Positions 18,136 through 26,859 of a stretch of 32,084 bases of DNA are shown here, one piece after another. Location: contig JAUZPZ010000007.1 in assembly GCA_030705675.1 (NCBI GenBank), positions 1 through 32,084 on the forward strand, read 5' to 3'. The DNA is from Bacillota bacterium (GTDB lineage Bacteria; Bacillota; Clostridia; RUG12999). Each line of letters starts with the position of its first letter. Position 1 is the stretch's first letter. Made by a program: the position numbers and the translations under genes. Below the pieces are notes generated by a model. It saw only the letters and a list, made by a program, of their open reading frames with translations. It ran no database searches and was not told the origin of the DNA.

Positions 18136-19169
18136 GTGATAAAAATTATGGAAGAACAATTATTGCGGAACGGGCGTTCAATACAAAAAGATTTTTTTTA
18201 CGCTGGGAATGGATGCTTGTTGTTTTGCTGGTTATAATAAATATATATAACAGCATAAACGCCCCCGGATATTGGGGCACGGGACTGCTTACCTACGGAG
18301 TACGGGATTTTATGGACAAGGCAATTATGGTATTCCCAATGATGCTGGTTTTGCTGTTAGGAGAAATCGACGTTTCCGTAGCCTCCACCATGGCGCTATC
18401 CTGTGTTATAATGGGAATGGTTTACGGGGAAGGAAGTACGGGCGTACCCATGTGGGCGGCAATTTTGGCTGGCCTTTTTATAGGCGCTGTGTGCGGTTTC
18501 ATAAACGGACTGATTTTGGTCGCTTTTAAAGAGTTATCTTCGGTTATAGTGACTATTTCCACAATGATAATTTTCAGAGGAATTGCACAAATATTGCTGG
18601 AAACACGATCATCCGGAAAATTCGCTTCATGGTTCCAGTATTTAAATTACGGACAAGTGGGAATAATTCCATTTGATATAATATTTTTTGCGATCGAGAC
18701 AATAATTTTTGCCTATGTTATTCATAAAACTCCGTTTGGCAGAAGGGTTTACGCAATGGGCTCAAACATTACAACCGCTCGCTATTCGGGGATAAATACG
18801 GGAGGAATAAAGCTGCTGATTTTTACATTAAACGGTTTATTTGCAGCTGTGGCGGGTATGTTTGCGGCATCAAAGATGAGCAGCGTACTTCCCTCAATGG
18901 CAAAAAATTATGAACTTGATGTCATATCCATGGTAGTACTCGGAGGCGTAAGTACGTTGGGAGGCAAGGGAAATGTCCTAGGCGTAGTGCTTGCCACTTT
19001 TGCGGTGGGAATGATAAGATATGGTCTTGGACTTGCGGGAGTAAATTCACAGACAATACTTGTAATTGTAGGACTTATGCTTATAATAGCGGTATCAGTG
19101 CCGAACTTCAAAAAAACTTTTGGGGAATCGGCATTAATAAAAAAATTTTCAAAAAGTAAATTAGCATAA
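18132..19169 (+). CDS. Sugar ABC transporter permease (second RbsC-like subunit)
   Basis: MLVLLLGEIDVSVASTMALS, STMIIFRGIAQ, MVVLGGVSTLGGKGNVLGVVLA. Overlaps the upstream gene by 4 nt. Confidence 0.93.
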   Translation: MSDKNYGRTIIAERAFNTKRFFLRWEWMLVVLLVIINIYNSINAPGYWGTGLLTYGVRDFMDKAIMVFPMMLVLLLGEIDVSVASTMALSCVIMGMVYGEGSTGVPMWAAILAGLFIGAVCGFINGLILVAFKELSSVIVTISTMIIFRGIAQILLETRSSGKFASWFQYLNYGQVGIIPFDIIFFAIETIIFAYVIHKTPFGRRVYAMGSNITTARYSGINTGGIKLLIFTLNGLFAAVAGMFAASKMSSVLPSMAKNYELDVISMVVLGGVSTLGGKGNVLGVVLATFAVGMIRYGLGLAGVNSQTILVIVGLMLIIAVSVPNFKKTFGESALIKKFSKSKLA

Positions 19170-19185
19170 AAAGGAAGGAAAAAAA

Positions 19186-20250
19186 ATGAAAAAGAATTTA
19201 TTGAAACTCATTTCACTAATTACAACAGTAGCAATTTTGTCTACTGTTGCAGGGTGTGGAAGAAAAACTATTACAAAATGGCAAAGCAATGCAGGCAATG
19301 CAGTAAAAGGGACCATAAGCGGAAAAACATTTGCGCTTGTGGGCAAAGATGTAAGTAACCCATACATGCAGAAAATGTATGAGGGCTTTGAAAATGCATG
19401 TAAAAAAATAGGGGTAAAAGCGGTTTACCGCGGACCAGACCTTGCAACGCCGGAAAAGCAGATTGAAATTATCAATCAGCTTGCGGCGCAGGACATAGCG
19501 TTGATTGCGGTTGCAGCAAATGATGCGAATGCTTTGCAGCCCGCTCTTAAAAACGCAATGAATAAGGGAATAAAAGTAATATCTCTGGATTCCGCCGTAA
19601 ATAAAGAAAGCCGTATGCTACACATTCAGCAGGCCGATCCGGAGAAAATAGGAAGAGGTCTTATACAGGCGGCATACGACATGGTGAATGGTAATGGCGG
19701 AATAGCGGTGCTTTCAGCTACCGCACAGGCTACAAATCAAAATTTATGGATTTCATGGATGAAAAAGGAAATTGATGAAAATAAAGACAAATATAAAAAC
19801 ACTCCCCTTGTAAAGATTGTTTATGGGGATGACGAGCCCACAAAATCAACATCCGAAACGAATGCTCTTCTCACAAATCCTCAAATAAAAGTAATAATTG
19901 CACCTACGACAGTAGGAATGCTGGCGGCCGGAAAAGTATTGCAGGATAAAAAATCCAGTGTAAAGCTTACAGGTTTGGGACTTCCGTCCGAGATGGCACA
20001 ATATATAGAAAGCGGAGTGTGCCCATGGATGTATTTATGGAACCCTATAGATATAGGGTACTTGGCGGCGTATACAGGAAAAGCACTTGTTGAAGGAAAA
20101 ATAAAGGGAAATGTGGGAAATACTTTTAACGCCGGCGATCTTGGAGAAAAGAAAGTGACAAAGGCAGCAGACGGCGGTACGGAAGTAATGCTTGGAGAAC
20201 CGTTTAAATTTGACAAAAGCAATATAGCCAAATGGAAAACGGTATATTAA
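19186..20250 (+). CDS. Sugar ABC transporter substrate-binding lipoprotein (RhaS/LsrB-type, periplasmic-binding-protein-like)
   Basis: Lipobox TVAGCGRK. FALVGKDVSNPYMQKMYEGFENACKKIGVKAVYRGPDLATPEKQIEIINQLAAQDI...TNQNLWISWMKKEI resembles the RhaS/LsrB family. Confidence 0.88.
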   Translation: MKKNLLKLISLITTVAILSTVAGCGRKTITKWQSNAGNAVKGTISGKTFALVGKDVSNPYMQKMYEGFENACKKIGVKAVYRGPDLATPEKQIEIINQLAAQDIALIAVAANDANALQPALKNAMNKGIKVISLDSAVNKESRMLHIQQADPEKIGRGLIQAAYDMVNGNGGIAVLSATAQATNQNLWISWMKKEIDENKDKYKNTPLVKIVYGDDEPTKSTSETNALLTNPQIKVIIAPTTVGMLAAGKVLQDKKSSVKLTGLGLPSEMAQYIESGVCPWMYLWNPIDIGYLAAYTGKALVEGKIKGNVGNTFNAGDLGEKKVTKAADGGTEVMLGEPFKFDKSNIAKWKTVY

Positions 20251-20256
20251 GCCGAA

Positions 20257-20279
20257 ATGGTGCGTTATAGGCGCACCAT
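20257..20279 (+). terminator. Hairpin after the transporter operon (weak U-tract)
   Basis: ATGGTGCG (20257-20264)/CGCACCAT (20272-20279). Confidence 0.45.
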
Positions 20280-20338
20280 ATACATAAAAAGGTTGCATAT
20301 AAAGCTAAAAAAATGCCTAACAACAGCTTAAAAAAATA

Positions 20339-20367
20339 TTGACAAACAATAAATAAAATGATATAAT
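20339..20367 (+). promoter_or_regulatory. Consensus sigma-A promoter
   Basis: TTGACA (20339-20344), 17-nt spacer, TATAAT (20362-20367): perfect hexamers. Confidence 0.9.
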
Positions 20368-20421
20368 GAAACCATATATAACTTGTTTTAGAAAAAAGTA
20401 TTGCAAAAAGGAGAGGCTATT

Positions 20422-22557
20422 ATGAAAAAGGCGTTACTTTCTTTTGCCCTTACTATTGTTATGATTATGACAATGGCTGCGGGAGTATCGGCGGAATCTT
20501 TGACTAACGTACTTAAGGGGTTGGACTTGTCTAATATAGGAAATGATGTTAATGTTCCGGTAGATATTAAAATTTCACCTGCTCAAGAAACAAATTATGA
20601 AAACTCTATGTCTGAGCATACGGTTAATGACTTTGAGAAGTTTTCATTTAAAGCCGCTCTTGATATGGGAAAAGTAAGGAAAAAATTCGAGTCTTACAAA
20701 AGCTATTTACAAATTTTAGCAGGAACGGATACAGAGTTGGTAAACGATATAAACAATATTAATGTATCTGGAAGATTCACAATAAAAATTTGCTGGCCAG
20801 ACACGCGTTCAGAGCTTGCTGAGTCAATGCGCTATTCGGGTTCCGATACGTCTTATGATATGCATGGATTTTCATTTGATCCTAGCGATACAGATATTAA
20901 CCCTTTAGCTAACATTAAAGATATATACACCGAGGTAAATCCGGAAACTGGCAATATTGAAAGAACATATGCAGCTTGGGGAGGCTGTCATATTCTTACA
21001 ATCAATATTTATTTAAAACATCTTACTTATGGAGATTTATCAGGCACAGTAAAGCCGGGAATAGATTATAAAACATATCTTGGAAATATATTGCTTGAAA
21101 CAAACGCAACTGAAGTGTTTTCTGCAGATGTAAATAATATTTATACAGTATATAGCGATGTTGGCGGTAATACAAACTATACTTATACTGATGCTATTGC
21201 CGGAACCACTACAACTATTAGTCACACGGATTATACAGCGGTTCAGAAAGCAGGAGGAGCGGATAGCTTAGCTCTTAATGATGTTGCTGATACGAGTGAC
21301 GAAGTCAAATCAAAAGGAATAAGTGCAACAATAGAACTTGTAAAAACAGGATATATAAAACTTGACTTTAAAGTAGACGGCAAATATCTTCGTAATGGCA
21401 CGAGCGGTACTTACTATACCGGGGGACATGCTCCTGTTTATGCTGATGTCATTTCATTCGATCCGTCTAATTACAGCACCGTAAATGATATTAAAAGCTC
21501 ATATAAGTTTATAGGATGGTCTACCAGTGTTGACGGGACGGTAATAAAAGATGTTACAACATTTAATACAGATACGACACTTTATGCCGTGTTTGAAAGG
21601 ATAAGCACGGGCGGCGGAGGCGGAGGCGTCTCAGATTTAGTGAATGTTAAATTTGACATTGATGGAGATACAAGTTTGGTTAAACTTGTTTCGGGTAGTG
21701 ATCCTTTTAGTGTAGACCTTAATAAAATTACGGTTCCGGATAAGGTTGGATATAAATTTAAAGGCTGGTATAAAGATAAGGCTATGACACAGCTTGCGCC
21801 GGTTGATTTCCAGACATCTGTAACAACGACCCTTTACGGAACATATGTTAAGACAGAAGTCCCTCCACAGCTTGAGTCGGTTATTCACTTTGCTTACGTG
21901 ATCGGATATCCGGATGGCAGCGTAAAACCGGAAAATAATATTTCAAGGGAAGAAATAGCTACAATTTTCTATAGATTGCTTACTGATGCAACAAAAGATA
22001 AAATTGTTACAGGAACTAATAATTTCAGCGATATGGAATTGAGCAGATGGTCTAATAAGGCTGTTTTAACAATGGCTGCCGGTGGATATATAAAGGGTTA
22101 TGAGGATGGTTCGTTTAAACCCGAAGATTATATTACAAGAGCTGAGTTTGCAACAATCGCATCCAGGTTCCTTGAGGAAAACGATAGCGTCAATAATACA
22201 AAACTTACCGATATAAATGGGCATTGGGCAGAAAAATATATAAAACAGGTTGCTGATAGCGGATGGATTACCGGATATGAAGACGGTACATTCAGACCTG
22301 ACGCTTATATAACAAGAGCCGAAGCGATGACAATAATTAATAGAATTCTTAATCGTCACATTAACGAGGAAGGGTTATCGAAGGATGCAAAACAATGGTC
22401 GGATAACCTGCCGAGTGCTTGGTATTATTATGATGTGCTTGAAGCTACTAATGCCCATGATTATAAGAGAGAAGAAAACGAAACCTACGAGACATGGACA
22501 TCTATTAATGAGAATAATGTATGGCAGGATAAAGCCCAATATGAAGATGTAAAATAG
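20422..22557 (+). CDS. Secreted S-layer homology (SLH) domain protein with InlB/Listeria-Bacteroides-type repeats
   Basis: Signal peptide MKKALLSFALTIVMIMTMAAGVSAE. B-repeat-like YKFIGWSTSVDGT..DTTLYAVF and YKFKGWYKDKAMTQ...TTLYGTYVK. Poly-Gly linker GGGGGG. Three SLH-like repeats (YVIGYPDGSVKPENNISREEIATIFYRLL; YIKGYEDGSFKPEDYITRAEFATIASRF; WITGYEDGTFRPDAYITRAEAMTIINRIL). Confidence 0.92.
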   Translation: MKKALLSFALTIVMIMTMAAGVSAESLTNVLKGLDLSNIGNDVNVPVDIKISPAQETNYENSMSEHTVNDFEKFSFKAALDMGKVRKKFESYKSYLQILAGTDTELVNDINNINVSGRFTIKICWPDTRSELAESMRYSGSDTSYDMHGFSFDPSDTDINPLANIKDIYTEVNPETGNIERTYAAWGGCHILTINIYLKHLTYGDLSGTVKPGIDYKTYLGNILLETNATEVFSADVNNIYTVYSDVGGNTNYTYTDAIAGTTTTISHTDYTAVQKAGGADSLALNDVADTSDEVKSKGISATIELVKTGYIKLDFKVDGKYLRNGTSGTYYTGGHAPVYADVISFDPSNYSTVNDIKSSYKFIGWSTSVDGTVIKDVTTFNTDTTLYAVFERISTGGGGGGVSDLVNVKFDIDGDTSLVKLVSGSDPFSVDLNKITVPDKVGYKFKGWYKDKAMTQLAPVDFQTSVTTTLYGTYVKTEVPPQLESVIHFAYVIGYPDGSVKPENNISREEIATIFYRLLTDATKDKIVTGTNNFSDMELSRWSNKAVLTMAAGGYIKGYEDGSFKPEDYITRAEFATIASRFLEENDSVNNTKLTDINGHWAEKYIKQVADSGWITGYEDGTFRPDAYITRAEAMTIINRILNRHINEEGLSKDAKQWSDNLPSAWYYYDVLEATNAHDYKREENETYETWTSINENNVWQDKAQYEDVK

Positions 22558-22859
22558 GGAGAAAAACAAAACATCTTAAAATTGGCAAAGTGATATTTCT
22601 ATAAATTTAGGTTTTCTATTATAAAATTTTTGGTTTATGGGCAGGAACAGCCGTATTTTGGCTTTCCTGCCTTACCTATATATAAAAGCTAATTTTATAT
22701 GGTATTGTCATATTCGGCACCCCGTGGCGGTATCGTAAGGGACGCCGCCTAATTTACTATTTTATATGGCGGAAAATTTATTTCATATTGAGCCGTTAAT
22801 GTCAAAATATAAGCACTCTATGGGCACGCCCGCATAAGCCGCCTAAAAAGATATTGGAA

Positions 22860-22888
22860 TTAACATATCAAAACAATTGTCATATAAT
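22860..22888 (+). promoter_or_regulatory. Probable sigma-A promoter
   Basis: TTAACA (22860-22865), 17-nt spacer, TATAAT (22883-22888). Confidence 0.6.
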
Positions 22889-22924
22889 GTAATACAAACA
22901 GCATTATAGTTAAGGAGAATGTTA

Positions 22925-23473
22925 ATGTATAATAATCAATTACCTCCGACAAATTGTCCAAAAGCAATAGAGCAAATTCCAATTTCATTATCTGAATCCC
23001 TTCAGGGCAAGTATTTTGTAGGAATAAGCCGCGAAGAATTTGGCGCAGGCAAATATGCGTGGGCCGGTCTTTTTAATCCCGAAGGTTCAGGCGTATTACT
23101 TTTTGCAAATGTTTTTACGGTAAGTAATGTCACCGAAATTCCTTTTTCTTTTCAGGTTTGGCTGAATGCGACAACTTTAGGGACAGCGAAACCAACTGAT
23201 ATGCAAAGTTCCGCAAACACGGCAATACAACCCATTCCAAAGCCGAAAGTTCAGTTTTTATATGCGGAAAATGTTGACGCACAACCTACGGAAGGAACGT
23301 TAATATTCGGGCGGCGCTGTCCTGCTGAAACAACAATTGTTTCTGAAGAAGACGGAAAATTCATTTGTCCGCCGGGAGGAAATTTCCTGATAAATTGTCT
23401 TCCCCCGGAAACAAGCGATGAAAAAATATTAGGCCGCATTGCATTTGGCTGGTGGGAAGAGCCTTGTAGATAG
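22925..23473 (+). CDS. DUF6143-like protein, unknown function
   Basis: 182 aa. AAGGAG RBS 7 nt before ATG 22925. Composition AWAGLFNPEGSGVLLFANVFTVSN...FSFQVWLN...TIVSEEDGKFICPPGGNFLI...ARIAFGWWEE-like resembles what I recall as DUF6143; the family name needs an HMM check. Confidence 0.65.
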   Translation: MYNNQLPPTNCPKAIEQIPISLSESLQGKYFVGISREEFGAGKYAWAGLFNPEGSGVLLFANVFTVSNVTEIPFSFQVWLNATTLGTAKPTDMQSSANTAIQPIPKPKVQFLYAENVDAQPTEGTLIFGRRCPAETTIVSEEDGKFICPPGGNFLINCLPPETSDEKILGRIAFGWWEEPCR

Positions 23474-23568
23474 TGTCTATTGAATGAGATATCCCAAAAC
23501 AGAAATTTCAAAATCACTGACGGCGACCCCTGCAATAGTGGCTTATCGTTTTATATTTTGCATAAAAG

Positions 23569-23600
23569 TTGGTCTGATAAAAAAATCAGACCAATTTTTG
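23569..23600 (+). terminator. Rho-independent terminator
   Basis: TTGGTCTGAT (23569-23578)/ATCAGACCAA (23585-23594) followed by TTTTTG. Confidence 0.8.
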
Positions 23601-23610
23601 TTTTATCATA

Positions 23611-23659
23611 TTGTAATCGGTATTACTTTATGATATAATCTATTGTAACCGATGTTACA
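23611..23659 (+). promoter_or_regulatory. Promoter with two operator-like dyads
   Basis: -35 TTGTAA (23611-23616), 17-nt spacer, TATAAT (23634-23639). Dyads TGTAA-TCGGTA-TTAC (23612-23626) and TGTAA-CCGATG-TTACA (23644-23659), starts 32 bp apart. Confidence 0.7.
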
Positions 23660-23679
23660 TTTATGCTGGGGGTGCTTTT

Positions 23680-24216
23680 ATGGAACAAAACGAGTGGATT
23701 GCAATTAATTATACATTGCCAAGTGAGCCGTCAAGGGTACGAGTATCCATTTGGAGAAAGCTGAAAAGAATCGGAGCAGTTAGTATACAACAATCTATGT
23801 GGATATTGCCTTTAAGCAATGAAAATAATGATTTGTTGAATGAAATTAAAAATGAAGTCTTAAGGAGCAGTGGCGAGGCACTTGTTATATCGTTCTCTAT
23901 CGAAGAAGATGGTAAAAAACTTATTATAGAAAATTTCAATGCGGCGAGGGACGAGGAATATGGGGAGCTTCTTGAACAATGCGAAGAATTTTTCAAAGAG
24001 ATTGATAAAGAAATAGCACGAAAAAATTTTATATTTGCTGAAATTGAGGAAAATGAAGAAGAACTAGGCAAGCTTAAACAATGGTATGAAAAAATAGCGG
24101 CACGGGATTTCTTTGGTGCGCCACTTCAAGAAAAGGCAAAGTTGATTTTATCTGAATGTGTGAAGGTGTTGGATAACTTCTGTGAAAAAGTATATGAATT
24201 TAATGACAAAGCGTAA
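23680..24216 (+). CDS. Chromate resistance protein ChrB N-terminal-like protein
   Basis: LPSEPSRVRVSIWRKLKRIGAVSIQQSMWILPLSNENNDLLNEIKNEV...GEALVISFSI resembles the ChrB N-terminal domain. The C-terminal catalytic-like ChrB half is absent. Confidence 0.72.
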   Translation: MEQNEWIAINYTLPSEPSRVRVSIWRKLKRIGAVSIQQSMWILPLSNENNDLLNEIKNEVLRSSGEALVISFSIEEDGKKLIIENFNAARDEEYGELLEQCEEFFKEIDKEIARKNFIFAEIEENEEELGKLKQWYEKIAARDFFGAPLQEKAKLILSECVKVLDNFCEKVYEFNDKA

Positions 24217-24226
24217 GGTGAATAAA

Positions 24227-25429
24227 ATGAAAAAGAAAATTGTTTTATCTAATATTGTAATGCTTGGACTTGTCAGCATGTTTGTTGATTTGAGTACCGA
24301 AATGGTTTATCCTTTGGTTCCGCTCTTTTTAACAGCTACGCTTGGGGCATCACCAGCCATCGTGGGGATTATTGAAGGAATTGCCGAGAGTATTGCATCA
24401 CTTCTTAAGGTTTTTAGCGGCTATATTGGAGATGTATACCATAATAAAAAACGTCTCGCTTTCGCCGGATATTCGGCGTCTGTTATTTATAAGATATTTC
24501 TCATTCTGGCCGCGTCATGGCCGGGTGTTTTAGTGGCAAGAGTGATCGACCGTACCGGAAAAGGTATTCGCACCGCTCCGCGCGATGCGCTTGTAGCGCA
24601 GTCAAGTAACGGCAAAAAACTGGGTGGGTCATTTGGACTACATAAGATGCTGGATATGGCCGGGTCATCTCTCGGCGCATTGTTCGCTTACCTCTTTATT
24701 GTTACTAACTTCGGATTTCACAAAGCGTTTCTGTTTTCCATTATTCCTGCGGTCATTGGTATTCTGATCATTTTTGCCGTTAAGGAAGACAAGAGCTGTG
24801 AAGTTCCCTGCGAAAAGCTTACGCTTAAGGGGATTAAGCTTGATGGAAAACTAAAAATGTATCTTGCAGTAATGTTTATATTCTGCCTTGGAAATTCATC
24901 AAATACATTTTTACTTTTAAAAGCTCAGGAAAGAGGTTTTTCGTCATCACAGGTCATTTTGTTGTATCTGATTTTTAATGTGGCAACATCCGTTCTTGCT
25001 ATTCCGTCGGGTAAGCTGTCCGATAAATTTGGGAGAAGCAAGATACTTGTACCGGGATACTTGATATACGGCTTTGTCTATCTCGGATTTGCGCTTATGT
25101 CATCGAAGCCTGCCATTCTGTTTCTGTTTATTGCATACGGTGCATACACAGCCTTTGTCAGCGGCGCAGAACGAGCCTTCATTGTGGAAAACTCTCCATC
25201 CGGTCTTAAAGGAACCATACTCGGACTCTATGGAATGCTGCAGGGCATTGGCTTGCTTCTGTCTTCTATTATTGCTGGCTTACTATGGGATTATATTAAT
25301 TCTGGCGCGTCGTTTATATTTGGAGGTGTAATCGGCATTATTTCAGCCCTTACAATTTTGGTTATATTAGAGAAAAATAATTTGATGAAGCTTTTCCAAC
25401 GGGCAACGAAAGATGCTGATAAGGTATAA
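24227..25429 (+). CDS. Major facilitator superfamily transporter
   Basis: Multi-pass. SMFVDLSTEMVYPLVPLFL, RVIDRTGKGIRTAPRDALVAQSS, GKLSDKFGRSKIL motifs. Start at ATG 24227 inside ORF 24182, close to the ChrB-like stop. Confidence 0.9.
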   Translation: MKKKIVLSNIVMLGLVSMFVDLSTEMVYPLVPLFLTATLGASPAIVGIIEGIAESIASLLKVFSGYIGDVYHNKKRLAFAGYSASVIYKIFLILAASWPGVLVARVIDRTGKGIRTAPRDALVAQSSNGKKLGGSFGLHKMLDMAGSSLGALFAYLFIVTNFGFHKAFLFSIIPAVIGILIIFAVKEDKSCEVPCEKLTLKGIKLDGKLKMYLAVMFIFCLGNSSNTFLLLKAQERGFSSSQVILLYLIFNVATSVLAIPSGKLSDKFGRSKILVPGYLIYGFVYLGFALMSSKPAILFLFIAYGAYTAFVSGAERAFIVENSPSGLKGTILGLYGMLQGIGLLLSSIIAGLLWDYINSGASFIFGGVIGIISALTILVILEKNNLMKLFQRATKDADKV

Positions 25430-25485
25430 AGCTTTGATATAAAAGTAACGATCAAGCATAATGTTCATACGATAGGAGATTACTA

Positions 25486-25983
25486 ATGAAAGATAGTATT
25501 TACAAACAAAAAAACTTAGTTCATATAGGTTTTGAAATTGGGCTGATTTTAAAGGGCATTCACGGCTTTATTGAGATTATTGGCGGGGTATTTCTGTTAT
25601 TCTTAAGCCCGAGCAGGCTGGATTGGCTGACACGTTTTTTAACTCAGCATGAATTATCGGAAGATCCCAAGGATAAAGTGGTGAATTTACTGTTAACCTT
25701 AAGCAGCAGTTTTTCAATTAGAGCCCAACATTTTGCTGTATTTTATTTGATGTCGCATGGGATTATAAAATGTATCCTGATTCTTTTACTGTGGCGAAGG
25801 AAGCTGTGGGCATATCCGCTTACCATCATCTCTTTAATTCTGTTTATCGCGTATCAGATATACCGTTATACGCTGACTCAATCTATATTTCTCGTGTGGC
25901 TTACTATTTTCGACGTTGTTATGATTATATTGACCTACCTGGAATATAAAAGAGTTAAATTAGCACTTACAAAAACAAAATAA
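25486..25983 (+). CDS. DUF2127-like membrane protein
   Basis: FEIGLILKGIHGFIEIIGGVFLLF...FAVFYLMSHGIIKCILILLLWRRKLWAYPLTII...YQIYRY matches the DUF2127 pattern. Confidence 0.8.
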   Translation: MKDSIYKQKNLVHIGFEIGLILKGIHGFIEIIGGVFLLFLSPSRLDWLTRFLTQHELSEDPKDKVVNLLLTLSSSFSIRAQHFAVFYLMSHGIIKCILILLLWRRKLWAYPLTIISLILFIAYQIYRYTLTQSIFLVWLTIFDVVMIILTYLEYKRVKLALTKTK

Positions 25984-25995
25984 TCTTAATTCTAG

Positions 25996-26023
25996 TGCAA
26001 CCTTTTTCGGTTAGCTACGTGTA
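25996..26023 (+). promoter_or_regulatory. ECF-sigma-type promoter, probably autoregulatory
   Basis: TGCAAC (25996-26001), CTTTTTCGGTTAGCTA (16 nt), CGTGTA (26018-26023). Compare the classic ECF consensus TGAAAC-N16-CGTA. Confidence 0.65.
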
Positions 26024-26054
26024 ATAAAATGAAAGCCATAAAGGTGGTGAGGTT

Positions 26055-26597
26055 TTGGATGAGATTTCTTTGGTAATATCTGCACAGAAGGGTGAAAAAG
26101 AGGCGTTTCAAAGCCTTGTTGCCTATTACTATCCGTATGTTTCAAAATTTCTTTTGAAGATGTGTGAAGATGTGACTATAAGTGAGGATTTGACACAGGA
26201 TACATTTTTGAAACTAATACGGGGAATTGATAGATTTGATATTTATGGAAAAGCTTCCTTTACAACTTGGGTAATGACGATTGCAAAAAACTGTTATATT
26301 GATTATTTAAGACGAAACAAGCAGGAGATATTAAGTCTTGAGGAGCATGAGGCAGCATCTCAATCTAATGTTCAAGATATGGTGCTGGGCCGTATACAGG
26401 CAGAAGAAATGCTAAAAGTTCTGGAAACCCTGCCGACCGAACAGGCTGTTGCCATCAAGTTGAAATATATGGAACAGCAATCTCTTCAGGAAATTGCCTA
26501 CCAGCTTTCATGCGAAACAAAGACAGTAAAAAGCCGTATACATAATGGCATGGTCAAAATTAGAAAAATGATGAAAGGAGATTTTTATCATGAATGA
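26055..26597 (+). CDS. RNA polymerase sigma-70 family factor, ECF type (SigY-like)
   Basis: Region 2: LTQDTFLKLIRGIDRFD...FTTWVMTIAKNCYIDYLRRNK. Region 4: LPTEQAVAIKLKYMEQQSLQEIAYQLSCETKTVKSRIHNGMVKIRK. TTG start after AAGGTGGTGAGG. Confidence 0.92.
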   Translation: MDEISLVISAQKGEKEAFQSLVAYYYPYVSKFLLKMCEDVTISEDLTQDTFLKLIRGIDRFDIYGKASFTTWVMTIAKNCYIDYLRRNKQEILSLEEHEAASQSNVQDMVLGRIQAEEMLKVLETLPTEQAVAIKLKYMEQQSLQEIAYQLSCETKTVKSRIHNGMVKIRKMMKGDFYHE

Positions 26598-26859
26598 AAA
26601 TATAGACGAGCTGCTTTGCAAGTTAGACGATGAAATTGACAGAAAATGCTTAGAAATCAAACAAAGGAATAGAAACAAAATACTGCAAACAGTATTTATC
26701 ACCACCTGTGTTTTATTCATCATTTTACCTATAGTACTTATTTTTGCGGGAGTTAGCCTTTGGACATTCTGCATTCCGGCAATTATTTTTTTCACAATCA
26801 GCTTTAGCTTATTATCTCCACTTGCACTTAATAACAAATCGGGAGGGTTAGAAATATGA
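26590..26859 (+). CDS. Small two-TM protein in the YxlC (anti-sigma-Y) position
   Basis: 89 aa with a charged N-terminus and two TM segments. Overlaps the sigma gene by 8 nt. Placement resembles sigY-yxlC. Confidence 0.6.
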   Translation: MNENIDELLCKLDDEIDRKCLEIKQRNRNKILQTVFITTCVLFIILPIVLIFAGVSLWTFCIPAIIFFTISFSLLSPLALNNKSGGLEI

